Shown in pieces: positions 9,812 through 20,402 of a stretch of DNA of 64,000 nucleotides. The stretch is taken from assembly GCF_013283645.1 (NCBI RefSeq), contig NZ_JABEKV010000004.1:796889-860888 (forward strand), written 5' to 3'. The notes under the pieces were generated by a model. That model saw only the letters and a program-made list of their open reading frames with translations. It did not search any database and was not told the origin of the DNA. Each line of letters begins with the position of its first letter. Position 1 is the stretch's first letter. Both the position numbers and the translations under genes were made by a program. Origin of the DNA: Sinorhizobium psoraleae (GTDB lineage Bacteria; Pseudomonadota; Alphaproteobacteria; Rhizobiales; Rhizobiaceae).

Positions 9812-10636
9812 ATGCGCAGCTCGGTGGAGATCTTCGACATCGGCAGCGGCGAGACGCGCGTCGTCTGGCAGACCGAGCGGCTGGTCGAGGCGCCGAATTG
9901 GTCGGCGGATGGACGCTATCTCATCATCAACGGCGATGGCCGGCTTTATCGTCTTGCGCTCGATGGTTCCGAACCGGTTGAGATCGACACCGGCTTTGCC
10001 CGGGAGTGCAACAACGACCATGGTATTTCCCCGGACGGGCAAACACTCGTCATCAGCGACAAGACCGAATTCGGCAAGTCGGCGATCTACGTCCTGCCGA
10101 TCGAGGGCGGTTCGCCCCGCTTGGTGACGCCGAACCTGCCGTCCTACTGGCACGGCTGGTCGCCGGACGGGCGGACACTTGCCTATTGCGGCATCCGTGA
10201 CCAGGTCTTCGACATCTACACGATCCCGGTCGAAGGCGGCGACGAGCGTCGACTGACGATGGGCGAGGGCCGCAATGACGGACCGGACTGGTCGCCGGAC
10301 GGGCGCTGGATCTATTTCAATTCGAGCCGCACCGGTCGCATGCAGATCTGGCGCATTCGCCCTGATGGCAGCGACGTGCAACGCATCACCGACAGCCCTT
10401 ATGGCGACTGGTTCCCTCATCCTTCGCCTGATGGCCGGCATCTTCTGGTGCTTTCCTACGACGGCGATGTCTTCGATCACCCGCGCGACCTTGACGTCAG
10501 GCTGCGCCTGATGGACCCGGAAGGCGGCAATGCGCGCGTTCTGTTCGAGCTCTTCGGCGGGCAGGGGACGATGAACGTTCCGAACTGGTCGCCGTCGGGC
10601 GAGGCATTCGCGTTCGTGCGATATCAGCCCGAGTGA
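9812..10636 (+). CDS. TolB-like six-bladed beta-propeller protein
   Basis: A 274-residue protein made of repeated WD40-like/TolB blades. Motifs of the type W-S-P-D-G-R recur ([48 protein letters not shown]), giving about six blades over the whole length. It has no signal peptide, unlike true TolB, so it is probably cytosolic. The function is unknown; it could be a lactonase-like enzyme or a binding scaffold. The ATG at 12 nt after AGGGGG is preferred to the overlapping GTG at 9809. Its tight spacing after nadE suggests co-transcription, which does not by itself prove a role in NAD metabolism. Confidence 0.8.
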   Translation: MRSSVEIFDIGSGETRVVWQTERLVEAPNWSADGRYLIINGDGRLYRLALDGSEPVEIDTGFARECNNDHGISPDGQTLVISDKTEFGKSAIYVLPIEGGSPRLVTPNLPSYWHGWSPDGRTLAYCGIRDQVFDIYTIPVEGGDERRLTMGEGRNDGPDWSPDGRWIYFNSSRTGRMQIWRIRPDGSDVQRITDSPYGDWFPHPSPDGRHLLVLSYDGDVFDHPRDLDVRLRLMDPEGGNARVLFELFGGQGTMNVPNWSPSGEAFAFVRYQPE

Positions 10637-10660
10637 CTCCCCCGCAGCATGGACGCCGCC

Positions 10661-11677
10661 TCAGGCAAGCGGCAGATTGTAAGGGGTGATCACCTCGACC
10701 GCGGAAAGGCGTTGGCTTCCGGAGGCGGCGGGGGTCGCTCCTCTCCCCATGATGGCGCGAAATGCCGTTCGCGCGTCCGTCCTCAGGTCGTGATGCAGGA
10801 CGAAATGCACGCGTCCGTCCCTCAGGAGTTCCAGATTATCCTGATCGAGGTCATGAGCAATGAAGATTGAGCAAGTGCGGTCGAGCCGACGGAAAGCGGC
10901 GAGCACGGCCCGGTTTCCACTGATCGAATAGGCGGCGTTGATCTCGGGATGGCACGTTAGCGCCTCAAGGGCGAGGGCGCCGGTTTCCTCGTTCTTGCCG
11001 TAACCCTCGCTGATCTCGACGATGCCGATCGAAGGGTAGCGTGCGCGCAATATCCGGCGGAAACCAATCTCCCGTTCTTCCTCCCCGCGGAAACGGTTGC
11101 TCGAGATCGTGACCAATACGGTCGCCGCCTGATGGGCAAAGCGCTCGCCGATCAGATAGGCGGCGGTCTCGCCGGCCGCGCGGTTGTCGGCACCGGCATA
11201 GGCCGTTCTGGCGGAGTGGGGCAGATCTGTGACGAGCGTCACCACCGCAATCCTTGCGCTTTCGAGCCGTGCCACGGCAGCGGTCACCTCCGGCACATCC
11301 GGTGCCTTGAGGACGATGCCATCGGTGCCGCGCAGGCGGATTCGGTCGAGCAATTGCGCGATCTCCTGCGACCGCATCGTTTCCGCGAAATGAAAACGGC
11401 AGCGGAAGATCGTCGGCATGAAGGTCGTCGCTTCGCTCTCGAAAGCGCGTCGCACCGCCTCGGTAAAGCGCTCCGGCGCTTCCATGACCACGTCGATTGC
11501 GTATTTCCGCCCCTGGAGTTCCATGCCGGCCTGTTTCTCAAGATCGCGGATCGCCGCCTTGACGCGGGCTATCGTCTGCGGGCGAACGCCCGCCCGATCA
11601 TTGAGCACCCGGTCGACCGTGGCGGTGCTCACCCCTGCCTGGAATGCGATATCCTTGACGAGAAACGGGTGCGCCAC
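10661..11677 (-). CDS. LacI-family transcriptional regulator
   Basis: A 338-residue repressor-type protein. The N-terminal LacI helix-turn-helix is clear (VKDIAFQAGVSTATVDRVLN, about residues 7-26), followed by the hinge and a periplasmic-binding-protein-like sensor domain to the C-terminus, so a small sugar-like effector is expected. The GTG at 11677 is the likely start: AGGAGG lies about 8 nt upstream and the domain begins at residue 5, whereas the frame runs open upstream to 11878 without family sequence. It is divergent from the phytanoyl-CoA dioxygenase/SDR genes, with 97 nt between the starts, and is probably their regulator. ATACGTAT (11734-11741) in the gap is a possible operator half or core. 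Confidence 0.9.
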   Translation of the reverse strand: MAHPFLVKDIAFQAGVSTATVDRVLNDRAGVRPQTIARVKAAIRDLEKQAGMELQGRKYAIDVVMEAPERFTEAVRRAFESEATTFMPTIFRCRFHFAETMRSQEIAQLLDRIRLRGTDGIVLKAPDVPEVTAAVARLESARIAVVTLVTDLPHSARTAYAGADNRAAGETAAYLIGERFAHQAATVLVTISSNRFRGEEEREIGFRRILRARYPSIGIVEISEGYGKNEETGALALEALTCHPEINAAYSISGNRAVLAAFRRLDRTCSIFIAHDLDQDNLELLRDGRVHFVLHHDLRTDARTAFRAIMGRGATPAASGSQRLSAVEVITPYNLPLA

Positions 11678-11774
11678 GCCAGGGCCTCCTGATGGTTTTT
11701 TGATGGATTCCTGCTCTATCTCGGAATTGGGCGATACGTATAGTCGGTAAAGTGGTTTGTGAGGAGAATGCCCG

Positions 11775-12968
11775 ATGAAGACCGACAACACGGCGAGGAG
11801 GCGCGTCGAACACGTATGGCTGACGGAGGATTCCTGCGGTATCGAGGCGTTTCGCGTCGAGGTCGAGCGCCGCACCAACCCGGCCGACTATCCGCATGCG
11901 GCCGATTGCCAGAAGAACATCCTTATCTACGACAGCGCCAGCCTTATTGCCGCTTGCGCGACGGACGATGGCCGGCGCGCGGCCCTGGCGGAGATTTGCG
12001 AGGCCCTTGCAGAAGGACCGGGCGTTGCCGTGTTCAAGCTCGCCTTCGCTGATACGAGCGTCATAGATGAGGCAAGCCGCATCTTCGACGACATCATCGA
12101 GGAGCAACACCGCACCAACAGCGGCGGTGGAGACCATTTCGCCAAACCGGGCGCCAACGACCGGATCTGGAATTCGCTGGAGAAGCATTGCCTGCGCTCT
12201 CCCGAAAACTTCGCGGCCTACTACGGCAACGCGGTCATCGCCCTCGCCAGCGAGGCCTGGCTCGGGCCGAACTACCAGATGACGGCGCAGGTGAACCGCG
12301 TCAATCCGGGCGGGGCCGCGCAATCGGCGCATCGCGACTATCATCTCGGCTTCCAGACGTCGGCGGTCATCGAGCGATATCCCGCGCACGTGCACAAGCT
12401 CTCACCGGTGCTGACGCTGCAAGGCGCCGTTGCCCATTGCGACATGCCGCTCGAAAGCGGGCCAACCTTGTTCCTGCCCTACAGCCAGACCTATGTGCCC
12501 GGCTATCTCGCGCTCAAGCGACCGGAATTCAAAGCCTACTTCGACGAGAACCACGTCCAGCTTCCGCTTGAGAAGGGCGATGCGGTGTTCTTCAACCCGG
12601 CGCTCTTCCATGCCGCCGGCACCAACCGCTCGGCCGACATCAAGCGTGTAGCAAATCTCCTTCAGGTCTCCTCCGCCTTCGGACGCGCAATGGAAACAGT
12701 CGACCGCGAGCGAATGTGCGGCGTGCTCTATCCCGCCCTGAAGGCGCTCGCCGCCGACGGGAAGCTCTCAGTCGCCGAGATCGCCAATGCGATTGCCTCC
12801 TGCGCCGAGGGTTACTCGTTCCCGACCAATCTCGATCGCGACCCACCGCTCGGCGGCCTGGCACCGAAGACGCAGGCACAGCTGATGCATGAAGCTCTCG
12901 CGGCGGGTTGGGACACCGGGACCTTCGTGGAGGCACTCGCCGCGCAGACAGCGAAGAAAAAAAGCTGA
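11775..12968 (+). CDS. Phytanoyl-CoA dioxygenase (PhyH) family protein
   Basis: An Fe(II)/2-oxoglutarate-dependent oxygenase candidate of 397 residues. The facial-triad residues are visible as H186-R-D188 (QSAHRDYHLGFQ) and H279 (FFNPALFHAAGTNRS), and an Arg in the following NRS segment could bind 2-oxoglutarate. PhyH-family enzymes hydroxylate diverse small molecules, so the substrate cannot be named from sequence. The ATG follows GAGGAG by 9 nt. It is the first gene of an apparent two-gene operon with the downstream SDR gene (73 nt apart) and is divergent from the LacI-type regulator. Induction by a sugar-like or polyol-like compound is a reasonable guess. Confidence 0.85.
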   Translation: MKTDNTARRRVEHVWLTEDSCGIEAFRVEVERRTNPADYPHAADCQKNILIYDSASLIAACATDDGRRAALAEICEALAEGPGVAVFKLAFADTSVIDEASRIFDDIIEEQHRTNSGGGDHFAKPGANDRIWNSLEKHCLRSPENFAAYYGNAVIALASEAWLGPNYQMTAQVNRVNPGGAAQSAHRDYHLGFQTSAVIERYPAHVHKLSPVLTLQGAVAHCDMPLESGPTLFLPYSQTYVPGYLALKRPEFKAYFDENHVQLPLEKGDAVFFNPALFHAAGTNRSADIKRVANLLQVSSAFGRAMETVDRERMCGVLYPALKALAADGKLSVAEIANAIASCAEGYSFPTNLDRDPPLGGLAPKTQAQLMHEALAAGWDTGTFVEALAAQTAKKKS

Positions 12969-13041
12969 GGAAGGCCCGAGAGTTAAGGCTTCGGCCGCTG
13001 CGGGTGGAGCCTGAAACTGCAATCTATCCAAGGAGGATTTC

Positions 13042-13863
13042 ATGAGCACGGATTATGGTCGTCTCGATGGCAAGATCGCCATCGTTACCGGTGGCACGCA
13101 AGGGCTCGGCGCGACGATTGCCGCGCTCTTTGCCGAACGGGGCGCGACCGGTATCGTCATCTGCGGGCGCAATGCCGCGAAAGGCGAGGCGAAAGCGACC
13201 GAAATCAGCAAGGCGACCGGTACCAAGGTGGTCTATGTCCCGGCCGATCTCGAGCGGGTGGAGGATGCCCGCCAGGTGGTCGCCACTTGCGACCGGGAGT
13301 TCGGCCGTGTGGACGCACTGGTGAACGCCGCCGCGATCACCGATCGCGGCACGATACTCGACACGACGCCGGAACTCTTCGACCGCATGTTCGCGATCAA
13401 TGTGCGCGCGCCCTTCTTCCTGATGCAGGAAACCGTGAAGATGATGCGGCGCGAGAAGATCGAGGGCACCATCGTCAATATCGGCTCGATGTCGGCCAAG
13501 GCGGGCCAGCCCTTCATCGCCGCCTATTGCGCGTCGAAAGGCGCCCTGGAGACGCTGACCAAGAACACGGCTTATGCGGTTCTCCGCAACCGCATTCGCG
13601 TCAACGGGCTCAACATTGGGTGGATGGCGTCGGAGGGGGAGGATCGCATCCAGCGCGAATATCATGACGCACCGGCGGACTGGCTGGAGAAGGCGGCGGC
13701 GAACCAGCCTTTCGGCAGGCTTGTCGATCCGGCCGAGGTCGCGCGCGCCTGCGCCTATCTCTCCTCGGCGGAATCGGGCCTCATGACCGGTTCGGTGATC
13801 TGCTTCGACCAATCGATCTGGGGCGCCTATGACGGCTCGCCGCATCCGTCGGCGCCGCTCTGA
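13042..13863 (+). CDS. Short-chain dehydrogenase/reductase (SDR) family oxidoreductase
   Basis: A classical SDR of 273 residues. The nucleotide-binding TGGTQGLG motif is at residues 16-23, the NAAA segment replaces the usual NNAG at 95-98, and the catalytic Ser149, Tyr162 and Lys166 (YCASK) are in place. It probably oxidises or reduces a hydroxyl/carbonyl with NAD(P). A textbook AAGGAGG site precedes the ATG. It lies 73 nt after the PhyH-family gene, and together they look like a hydroxylation-then-oxidation module controlled by the divergent LacI-family protein. The substrate is unknown. Confidence 0.88.
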   Translation: MSTDYGRLDGKIAIVTGGTQGLGATIAALFAERGATGIVICGRNAAKGEAKATEISKATGTKVVYVPADLERVEDARQVVATCDREFGRVDALVNAAAITDRGTILDTTPELFDRMFAINVRAPFFLMQETVKMMRREKIEGTIVNIGSMSAKAGQPFIAAYCASKGALETLTKNTAYAVLRNRIRVNGLNIGWMASEGEDRIQREYHDAPADWLEKAAANQPFGRLVDPAEVARACAYLSSAESGLMTGSVICFDQSIWGAYDGSPHPSAPL

Positions 13864-13944
13864 TCACCATGCCGCTCTGCGTTTGCCAGGCGAAGGCGTC
13901 GCACAGGCGAGGCGTTCGCTCGTCTTGCCTTTCGCCGGCGGCTG

Positions 13945-14889
<945 letters not shown>

Positions 14890-14994
14890 AAACGCGCTTT
14901 GTTTCAACGGGATAAACGCGATACCTGCACCGTTGTGGGAGTAGGCAATGCGGTGTCGGCGGGCGCTCGAACACTGGATCTGCGGCAGAGCGAT

Positions 14995-16086
14995 TCAATT
15001 GCCCTGGACCGGCTGGTAACCCGGACCGAGCGGGTTCTTGAGATCGATAGCGCTTTCCTCCTGCGGCAGGAACGCCGGGCCTACGACACGGACCTTGCTG
15101 TTCTTCGGATCGTAGGGCCGCTCCTGCACGGGCTTGGCTTGCGCCGAACCCGCGGCCGGCTTCCGGTCGCTGTTGATGGTGATGACTGACGGTTCGCTGC
15201 CCATCGTGCCGAGATCCGTAGCCGGACCTTTCGGGATCTGGCAGCCACAGAGCCCCGGTGCACCGACGTCACGCGCGCGATAGGCAAATGCGGTCGGCAA
15301 CTCGGTATACGGCCTGCCGGTCGAGGCCGAGACCATCTGGTCACTCTCTTCCGTCGCGAGGGCGTGGTAGTAGAGTTCCGTCTCCGCACCGGGGCAGCGT
15401 GCCTGGCAAAGTTCGGCATCGCGCGCAAAATCTGCCGGCGTTGCATTTGAAGAGATCGGGAAAAAGGCACCGTCGCAGGTCCTCACGCACATGGTCCTGA
15501 GACTGCCGGCCGGCTCTTCGCTGAGCAACGGAAAATCCTGCATTCCGGCATCGTCGTTCAGCAGCGGGTAATCTTCACTGTCAGGTGGGAGATCCCGGAG
15601 GATGTTGCGGGGGAGATCGGTGTCGGCGCTGGCGAATTCGTCCTGCCCTTCGACCGGCTCCGCGCCCGCCTCATCCTGGCAACCGTTCAACTCCAGCGCT
15701 GCGAGAATGCGCCGGCGCGCGTCGCCCGTGTCGCCCGATATCAGCGAGCGGCGGTGCGCCTTGAGCCTTTGAAGATTATCCTCCATGCGGGCGATCGTCT
15801 CATCGAGCGCGGCGCATGCCTCGTCATTGTCGCCCCCGATCACGACGACACTGCCGGTGTTGCACTCCATGCGACGGCGCTCATTTTTTGCCCGACGGAG
15901 CTCGATGTTCTGGCGGGAGACGGCGCCGGTGAAATCGCGCAGGTTGGCTCTCGGGGTAACGATTGTCGAAAGATCGATCAGTCGTGCGTTCAGGCGTTCA
16001 CAAACGGGCGAGGCCGACGCGCCGTCAGCCATCGCCAGCAGCGCCGGGAGCAGGAGCACCGCCATGCGTTTGAAGTTCCGGGACAC
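14995..16086 (-). CDS. Exported DUF2865 domain protein
   Basis: A 363-residue protein with an N-terminal signal peptide (basic SRNFKR, then MAVLLLPALLAMADGASAS) and a mature part containing several paired cysteines (CNTGS, CAAL, CQDEA, CVRTCDGAFFP, CQARCPGAETELYYH, CGCQIPKG). The CVRTCDGAFFPIS and LCQARCPGA motifs are typical of DUF2865, a family found in Rhizobiales with no known function. The GTG at 16086 is proposed because GGAG lies 4 nt upstream and it supplies the positive n-region; an ATG at 16065 would lack it. A coiled-coil-like basic stretch follows the signal (about residues 50-110). It is probably periplasmic. Confidence 0.75.
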   Translation of the reverse strand: MSRNFKRMAVLLLPALLAMADGASASPVCERLNARLIDLSTIVTPRANLRDFTGAVSRQNIELRRAKNERRRMECNTGSVVVIGGDNDEACAALDETIARMEDNLQRLKAHRRSLISGDTGDARRRILAALELNGCQDEAGAEPVEGQDEFASADTDLPRNILRDLPPDSEDYPLLNDDAGMQDFPLLSEEPAGSLRTMCVRTCDGAFFPISSNATPADFARDAELCQARCPGAETELYYHALATEESDQMVSASTGRPYTELPTAFAYRARDVGAPGLCGCQIPKGPATDLGTMGSEPSVITINSDRKPAAGSAQAKPVQERPYDPKNSKVRVVGPAFLPQEESAIDLKNPLGPGYQPVQGN

Positions 16087-16268
16087 GACACTCCGGGACA
16101 CTGGCTCTCGTCTCTTTCTGCAATCCGGCGCGATCCTTTTCAAGGACGTCGGAAACTCCGTTTTCCCTATCATAAAGGGCTGCCGTGACAGTGCAACGTC
16201 AAGGCGGAGTCTGCGTTAATGACAACTGCAGCAAAAGAGAAGAGGTCCGGACCGCGGAGCGGCCCGGC

Positions 16269-16375
16269 TACTGCATGTGTCCTTAGATCGTAGCCGACCT
16301 AAGGACGAAAACATGCAGCAATTCAAAGTACTACGACATATTCTTGCGCGTCTGATACGACGCGCGGCGCCGTAA
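16269..16375 (+). repeat. RIME-like intergenic mosaic repeat, copy 2
   Basis: A full-length copy about 107 bp long: a CATGTGTCCTTAG...CTAAGGAC...AACATGCAG palindrome (16273-16317), the linker CAATTCAAAGTACTACG, then the GCGCGTCTGATACGACGCGC palindrome. It ends only 5 nt from the sinI stop, so it probably forms the 3' end of the sinI transcript. Confidence 0.88.
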
Positions 16376-16380
16376 GTTCG

Positions 16381-17025
16381 TCAGGCGGCCCGTGCGGTTT
16401 CGAGCGACATCGGGCGCTCAAGCACGGTTCCGTCGATCGCGGCGACATGCTTCATGGTATCGAGCAGTTCCCGCGTCACTTCCCACGCCACGGCCACGGC
16501 ATAGACGGAGCCGATCCGGTGCGGCTCGGCAATGCGTTCTCCCGGGCACCCCATGCGCCGGAACATCCTTTCCAGGAAGACATCGGTGACCGTGACGATG
16601 TGGCTGATGCCGGAGGCAAGACCGAGTTCGCCGACGCCGCACATGAGTTCTGCGGCGGCGACCGTCACCTGGTTCGACGAGCGGTCCTGCGAGATATCCG
16701 GATCGATGCAGAAGCGGCTCGATTCCCAGACGGAGGCGCTGCGGATTTCGGGATTGTCGCCGAGCAGGATCGGGAATGTATCATCCAGCATATTCGGCCC
16801 AAGCGTCGGCAGCAGCCGCAGCGATCCGCGCAATTTTCCGGTTTCCGGTGAGTACGACATTACATAGAGAGGGTTCGCCTTGTCGTAGTGGTCGATTTCC
16901 CACTCGCCGTCGGTCTTCACGTCCCATTTGAGGAAGTCATGGAACACGCGCTTGCGCAGCCGGAACATTTCGTCGATGGCCCGCGGGTGCTGTCCGCGAG
17001 CGTTGCCGTTCAGAATCCTGATCAT
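16381..17025 (-). CDS. sinI: Acyl-homoserine-lactone synthase SinI
   Basis: Makes long-chain N-acyl-homoserine-lactone signals from S-adenosylmethionine and acyl-ACP. The 214-residue protein has the LuxI-family invariants: the RLRKRVFHDFLKWDV N-terminal region with Arg, Phe and Trp, D-x-Y-D (EIDHYDKANPLYV), the GSLRLLP motif, and WESSRFCID. The start at 17025 (MIRILNG) matches the S. meliloti SinI N-terminus and follows GGAGCGAAAG; the frame is open upstream to 17082. It is downstream of sinR on the same strand, with 155 nt between them containing an inverted repeat likely to bind SinR. Confidence 0.96.
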   Translation of the reverse strand: MIRILNGNARGQHPRAIDEMFRLRKRVFHDFLKWDVKTDGEWEIDHYDKANPLYVMSYSPETGKLRGSLRLLPTLGPNMLDDTFPILLGDNPEIRSASVWESSRFCIDPDISQDRSSNQVTVAAAELMCGVGELGLASGISHIVTVTDVFLERMFRRMGCPGERIAEPHRIGSVYAVAVAWEVTRELLDTMKHVAAIDGTVLERPMSLETARAA

Positions 17026-17084
17026 CTTTCGCTCCATCGTTTTTGCGCGATGGGCAGATGCTGTCAGGCTCAAGTGACACATGT

Positions 17085-17104
17085 AACTGTCTATAGTGAC
17101 AGTT
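17085..17104 (-). promoter_or_regulatory. Inverted repeat upstream of sinI, probable LuxR-type (SinR) operator
   Basis: A perfect 7-nt inverted repeat AACTGTC-TATAGT-GACAGTT, total 20 bp, is centred about 70 nt upstream of the sinI start. Size and symmetry fit a LuxR-family 'lux/sin box'. It lies between sinR and sinI and would let SinR activate sinI. No convincing -35/-10 pair was assigned. Confidence 0.7.
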
Positions 17105-17152
17105 TAAATGCGGATTTTTTCCCACTAAATTTGCGGGGGTTTGGTCCGAGGT

Positions 17153-17184
17153 CTGACGGGTAACCGTGTGACCGAACCCGTCAG
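17153..17184 (-). other. Stem-loop overlapping the sinR stop codon
   Basis: A perfect 9-bp inverted repeat, CTGACGGGT (17153-17161) and ACCCGTCAG (17176-17184), spans the end of sinR. There is no T-run, so it is not a classical terminator. It could stabilise or partly terminate the sinR mRNA before sinI. Confidence 0.55.
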
Positions 17185-17918
17185 ATCGTGGGGATCAGAG
17201 CGTGGCGAACCGCCTGCGCCACGGCCTGTGTATTGGAGACGACGTTCAATTTGCGGCGCGCATTGGTCATGAAGAAGCGGACTGTGCGCTCGGAAATGCC
17301 GAGGATCGTGGCGATTTCCCAGTAACTCTTGCCGGCAGCCGACCAGGTCAGCACTTCGGTCTCGCGGCCTGTCAGGCGCATGTCGCGCTCATCGATTGCG
17401 CCTGCCATGGCGGCATGTTCCAGCATCGACGCATGGAAGAGGTTGGCGGCCAACTGGAAGTCGCGCAAATGGCAACGCCGGTAGGCGGACCATTCCGCCG
17501 GCGACATATTGGCGTTAATTGCGAGGAGCGCCATGCGTCCTGCGGGTGACGGCAGCGGCAGCGCGACGCCCTCGGTCGAAAGGCCGATTTCCTCGGCTGC
17601 GTGAAAGAGCGGTTCGCATTCGGGAAAGCGCCGCCGCGCGGTCGTCCATTCGACAGGTCTTACGCCGCCAAGCGCAAGCCGCAGGATTGGGTCGATCCGG
17701 TAGAGGCCCTTCGAGAGATAGATCTCAGCGGCATAGGCGCCGAAGGTGTGGTGCAGTCGGCAGACCTTCAGGCCGTCGGCAAGCGGCTCCGCTTCAAGGT
17801 ATAACAGATGCGCGATCTTGAAGGTCCGGCGCATCAACGCAAAGAATTGCTCCGGTTCGGCGCAGCCCCCGTACTCCACGATGTCCAGTAGATCGAGGAC
17901 AGCCTGTTGATCAGTCAT
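17181..17918 (-). CDS. sinR: LuxR-family quorum-sensing regulator SinR
   Basis: A 245-residue LuxR-type activator. The N-terminal autoinducer-binding domain occupies about residues 20-165, with the W-P-V-type region PVEWTTARRRFPE. The C-terminal GerE helix-turn-helix is LTGRETEVLTWSAAGKSYWEIATILGISERTV, ending with the NARRKLNV recognition region (about 180-240). The ATG at 17918 starts MTDQQAVL; the open frame extends 16 codons upstream without support. It is expected to switch on sinI immediately downstream. Adjacent dme is on the same strand but separated from it by its own upstream region. Confidence 0.94.
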   Translation of the reverse strand: MTDQQAVLDLLDIVEYGGCAEPEQFFALMRRTFKIAHLLYLEAEPLADGLKVCRLHHTFGAYAAEIYLSKGLYRIDPILRLALGGVRPVEWTTARRRFPECEPLFHAAEEIGLSTEGVALPLPSPAGRMALLAINANMSPAEWSAYRRCHLRDFQLAANLFHASMLEHAAMAGAIDERDMRLTGRETEVLTWSAAGKSYWEIATILGISERTVRFFMTNARRKLNVVSNTQAVAQAVRHALIPTI

Positions 17919-18048
17919 GCCGCAACACCGAATCTTGTCCTGCAACAAGCATGGTAAGGGGGGCATGCTTTGTCTAGTGTAATATTTCGCAAACGCTGCA
18001 ACTGCTACCCCCTCCTCAATCCAAGGTTGAATTTCGACTGGAGTAAAC

Positions 18049-18078
18049 GCCGGACCGCCCGATTGGCGGCCCGGCGGA
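18049..18078 (-). terminator. Probable terminator of dme
   Basis: On the minus strand a GC-rich stem GCCGGGCCGCC / GGGCGGTCCGGC with an AATC loop lies 12 nt past the dme stop, followed by GTTTACTCC. The stem is strong and the T-tract weak. Confidence 0.6.
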
Positions 18079-18089
18079 GTATCTGTCCG

Positions 18090-20402
18090 CTATACCGGAT
18101 GGCTCGCCTCCACGACCGCAAGTGCGGCCATGTTGACGACGCCGCGCGATGTGACGGACGGCGAAAGAATGTGTGCCGGCAGCGCCGAGCCGAGCAGGAT
18201 TGGCCCGACATGGAGGCTGTCCGTCATGGTCTTGACCACGCCGAGCGTAATGTTGGCTGCGTCCAGATTCGGGAAGACGAGCAGATTGGCTTCGCCGTTC
18301 AGCGTGCTGTCCGGCATCACGCGCTGGCGGAGGATTTCGGAGATCGCCGAGTCGCCATGCATCTCGCCGTCGACTTCGAGGTCGGGCGCGAGTTCACGCA
18401 CGAGATGCAACGCCTCACGCATTTTCGAGGCGCTTTCGGAATCGCGCGAACCGAAGTTCGAATGTGACACGAGCGCTGCGCGCGGCGTGATGCCGAAGCG
18501 GCGGATTTCTCCGGCCGCCATGGCCGTCGTCTGCGCGATCTGCTCGGCGCTCGGGTTGTAGCTCACATAGGTGTCGGTGAAGAAGGTTGCACCGCGCTGC
18601 GAGATAAGCAGGCTCAACGCCGAGAAATCGAGAACCCCGGACCGCTTGCCGATGATCTGCGAAACGTCGCGCAGGTGCTTGCTGTAGCGTCCTTCGACGC
18701 CGCAGATCAGCGCATCCGCTTCGCCGCGCTTGACCGCAAGGGCGCCGATCACAGTCGTGTTCGTGCGCACGATCGTGCGGGCCGCTTCCGGGATCACCCC
18801 GCGGCGACCTACGAGGGCGAAATAGTCGTCGACATAGTCGCGATAGCGCGGGTCTCCCTCGGGATTGACCACCTCGAAATCGACATCCGGACGGATTCGC
18901 AGGCCGTAGCGCCGAAGACGCGTCTCGATGATCTGCGGACGGCCGATCAGGATCGGCTTGGCGGTGCCTTCCTCAAGCAGGACCTGGGCGGCACGCAGCA
19001 CCCGTTCATCCTCACCCTCCGCGAAGATGACGCGGTTCTTCGTAGCGTTCTTGGCCGCCGCGAAGACCGGCTTCATGATGAATCCGGAGCGGAAGACGAA
19101 GCGGTTCAATTTATCGAGGTAGGCGTCGAAATCCTGAATGGGGCGGCTCGCGACACCGCTTTCGGCCGCCGCCTTTGCAACAGCCGGAGCGATGCGCAGG
19201 ATCAGCCGCTGATCGAATGGCGAGGGGATGAGGTAGTCGGGTCCGAAGATCGGCGTTTCGCCCGTATAGGCGCGCGCGGCGACGTCGGAAGGCTCCTCGC
19301 GCGCCAGGCCGGCGATTGCCCGAACGGCCGCCATCTTCATCTCTTCATTGATCGTGCGCGCACCGCAATCGAGCGCGCCGCGGAAGATGTGCGGAAAGCA
19401 GAGAACGTTGTTGACCTGGTTCGGGAAGTCCGACCGGCCGGTGCAGATCATCGCGTCCGGGCGCGCCGCGCGCGCAACTTCCGGCATGATCTCGGGCGTC
19501 GGGTTGGCAAGCGCCATGATCAGCGGCTTCTCGGCCATCTGGGCGAGCAGTTCAGGCTTGAGGACGCCGGCCGCCGAAAGACCGAGGAAGACGTCGGCCC
19601 CACCGATGCTGTCGGCGAGCACACGGTTGTCGCTCTCCTGTGCGTAGACGGCCTTCCACTCGTCCATCAGCGCCTCGCGACCCTTGTAGACAAGGCCCTC
19701 GATGTCGTGGACCCAGATATTCTCCCGTTTGGCGCCGAGCGTGACGAGCAGGTTGAGGCAGGCGAGCGCCGCCGCGCCCGCACCGGAGGCGACGATCTTC
19801 GCTTCGGCAATATCCTTGCCCGCGAGTTCGAGGCCGTTCAGAACGGCGGCGGCGACGATGATCGCGGTTCCATGCTGGTCGTCATGGAAGACCGGTATCT
19901 CCATCTTCTCGCGCAGACGCCGCTCCACCTCAAAGCATTCCGGCGCCTTTATGTCCTCGAGATTGATGCCGCCGAAGGTCGGCTCCAAGGCCGAAATGAC
20001 GTCGACCATGCGCTCGACGCTCGGCGCATCGATCTCGATGTCGAAAACGTCGATGCCGGCGAACTTCTTGAAGAGCACGGCCTTGCCTTCCATGACCGGC
20101 TTGGAGGCAAGCGGGCCGATGTTGCCGAGGCCGAGAACGGCCGTGCCGTTGGAAATCACCGCGACGAGATTGGCGCGCGCCGTGAAATCGGCGGCTGTCT
20201 CGGGATTGTCCTTGATGGCGAGACAGGGCGCGGCGACGCCGGGCGAGTAGGCCAGCGCCAGATCGCGCTGGTTGCCGAGCGGCTTGGTCGGCTGGATTTC
20301 AAGCTTGCCCGGGCGAGGATAGCGGTGGAAGAAAAGTGCCTGCTGGTCGATATCTCCGCTCGCCGGAACCGATTGGGATTTCGCTTTTTCGCCCGTATTC
20401 AT
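18090..20402 (-). CDS. dme: NAD(P)-dependent malic enzyme with C-terminal phosphotransacetylase domain (Dme)
   Basis: Oxidatively decarboxylates malate to pyruvate; in rhizobia the NAD-preferring DME is needed by bacteroids living on C4-dicarboxylates. The 770-residue length equals the known chimeric rhizobial enzymes. The malic enzyme half (about 1-430) shows [30 protein letters not shown] and the FHDDQHGTA motif. The second half (about 440-770) resembles phosphotransacetylase ([31 protein letters not shown]) and is thought to be structural rather than acetyl-transferring. The ATG at 20402 follows AGAGG by 10 nt, and alternatives upstream are out of register with the family. Divergent from the phosphoesterase gene. 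Confidence 0.96.
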   Translation of the reverse strand: MNTGEKAKSQSVPASGDIDQQALFFHRYPRPGKLEIQPTKPLGNQRDLALAYSPGVAAPCLAIKDNPETAADFTARANLVAVISNGTAVLGLGNIGPLASKPVMEGKAVLFKKFAGIDVFDIEIDAPSVERMVDVISALEPTFGGINLEDIKAPECFEVERRLREKMEIPVFHDDQHGTAIIVAAAVLNGLELAGKDIAEAKIVASGAGAAALACLNLLVTLGAKRENIWVHDIEGLVYKGREALMDEWKAVYAQESDNRVLADSIGGADVFLGLSAAGVLKPELLAQMAEKPLIMALANPTPEIMPEVARAARPDAMICTGRSDFPNQVNNVLCFPHIFRGALDCGARTINEEMKMAAVRAIAGLAREEPSDVAARAYTGETPIFGPDYLIPSPFDQRLILRIAPAVAKAAAESGVASRPIQDFDAYLDKLNRFVFRSGFIMKPVFAAAKNATKNRVIFAEGEDERVLRAAQVLLEEGTAKPILIGRPQIIETRLRRYGLRIRPDVDFEVVNPEGDPRYRDYVDDYFALVGRRGVIPEAARTIVRTNTTVIGALAVKRGEADALICGVEGRYSKHLRDVSQIIGKRSGVLDFSALSLLISQRGATFFTDTYVSYNPSAEQIAQTTAMAAGEIRRFGITPRAALVSHSNFGSRDSESASKMREALHLVRELAPDLEVDGEMHGDSAISEILRQRVMPDSTLNGEANLLVFPNLDAANITLGVVKTMTDSLHVGPILLGSALPAHILSPSVTSRGVVNMAALAVVEASHPV

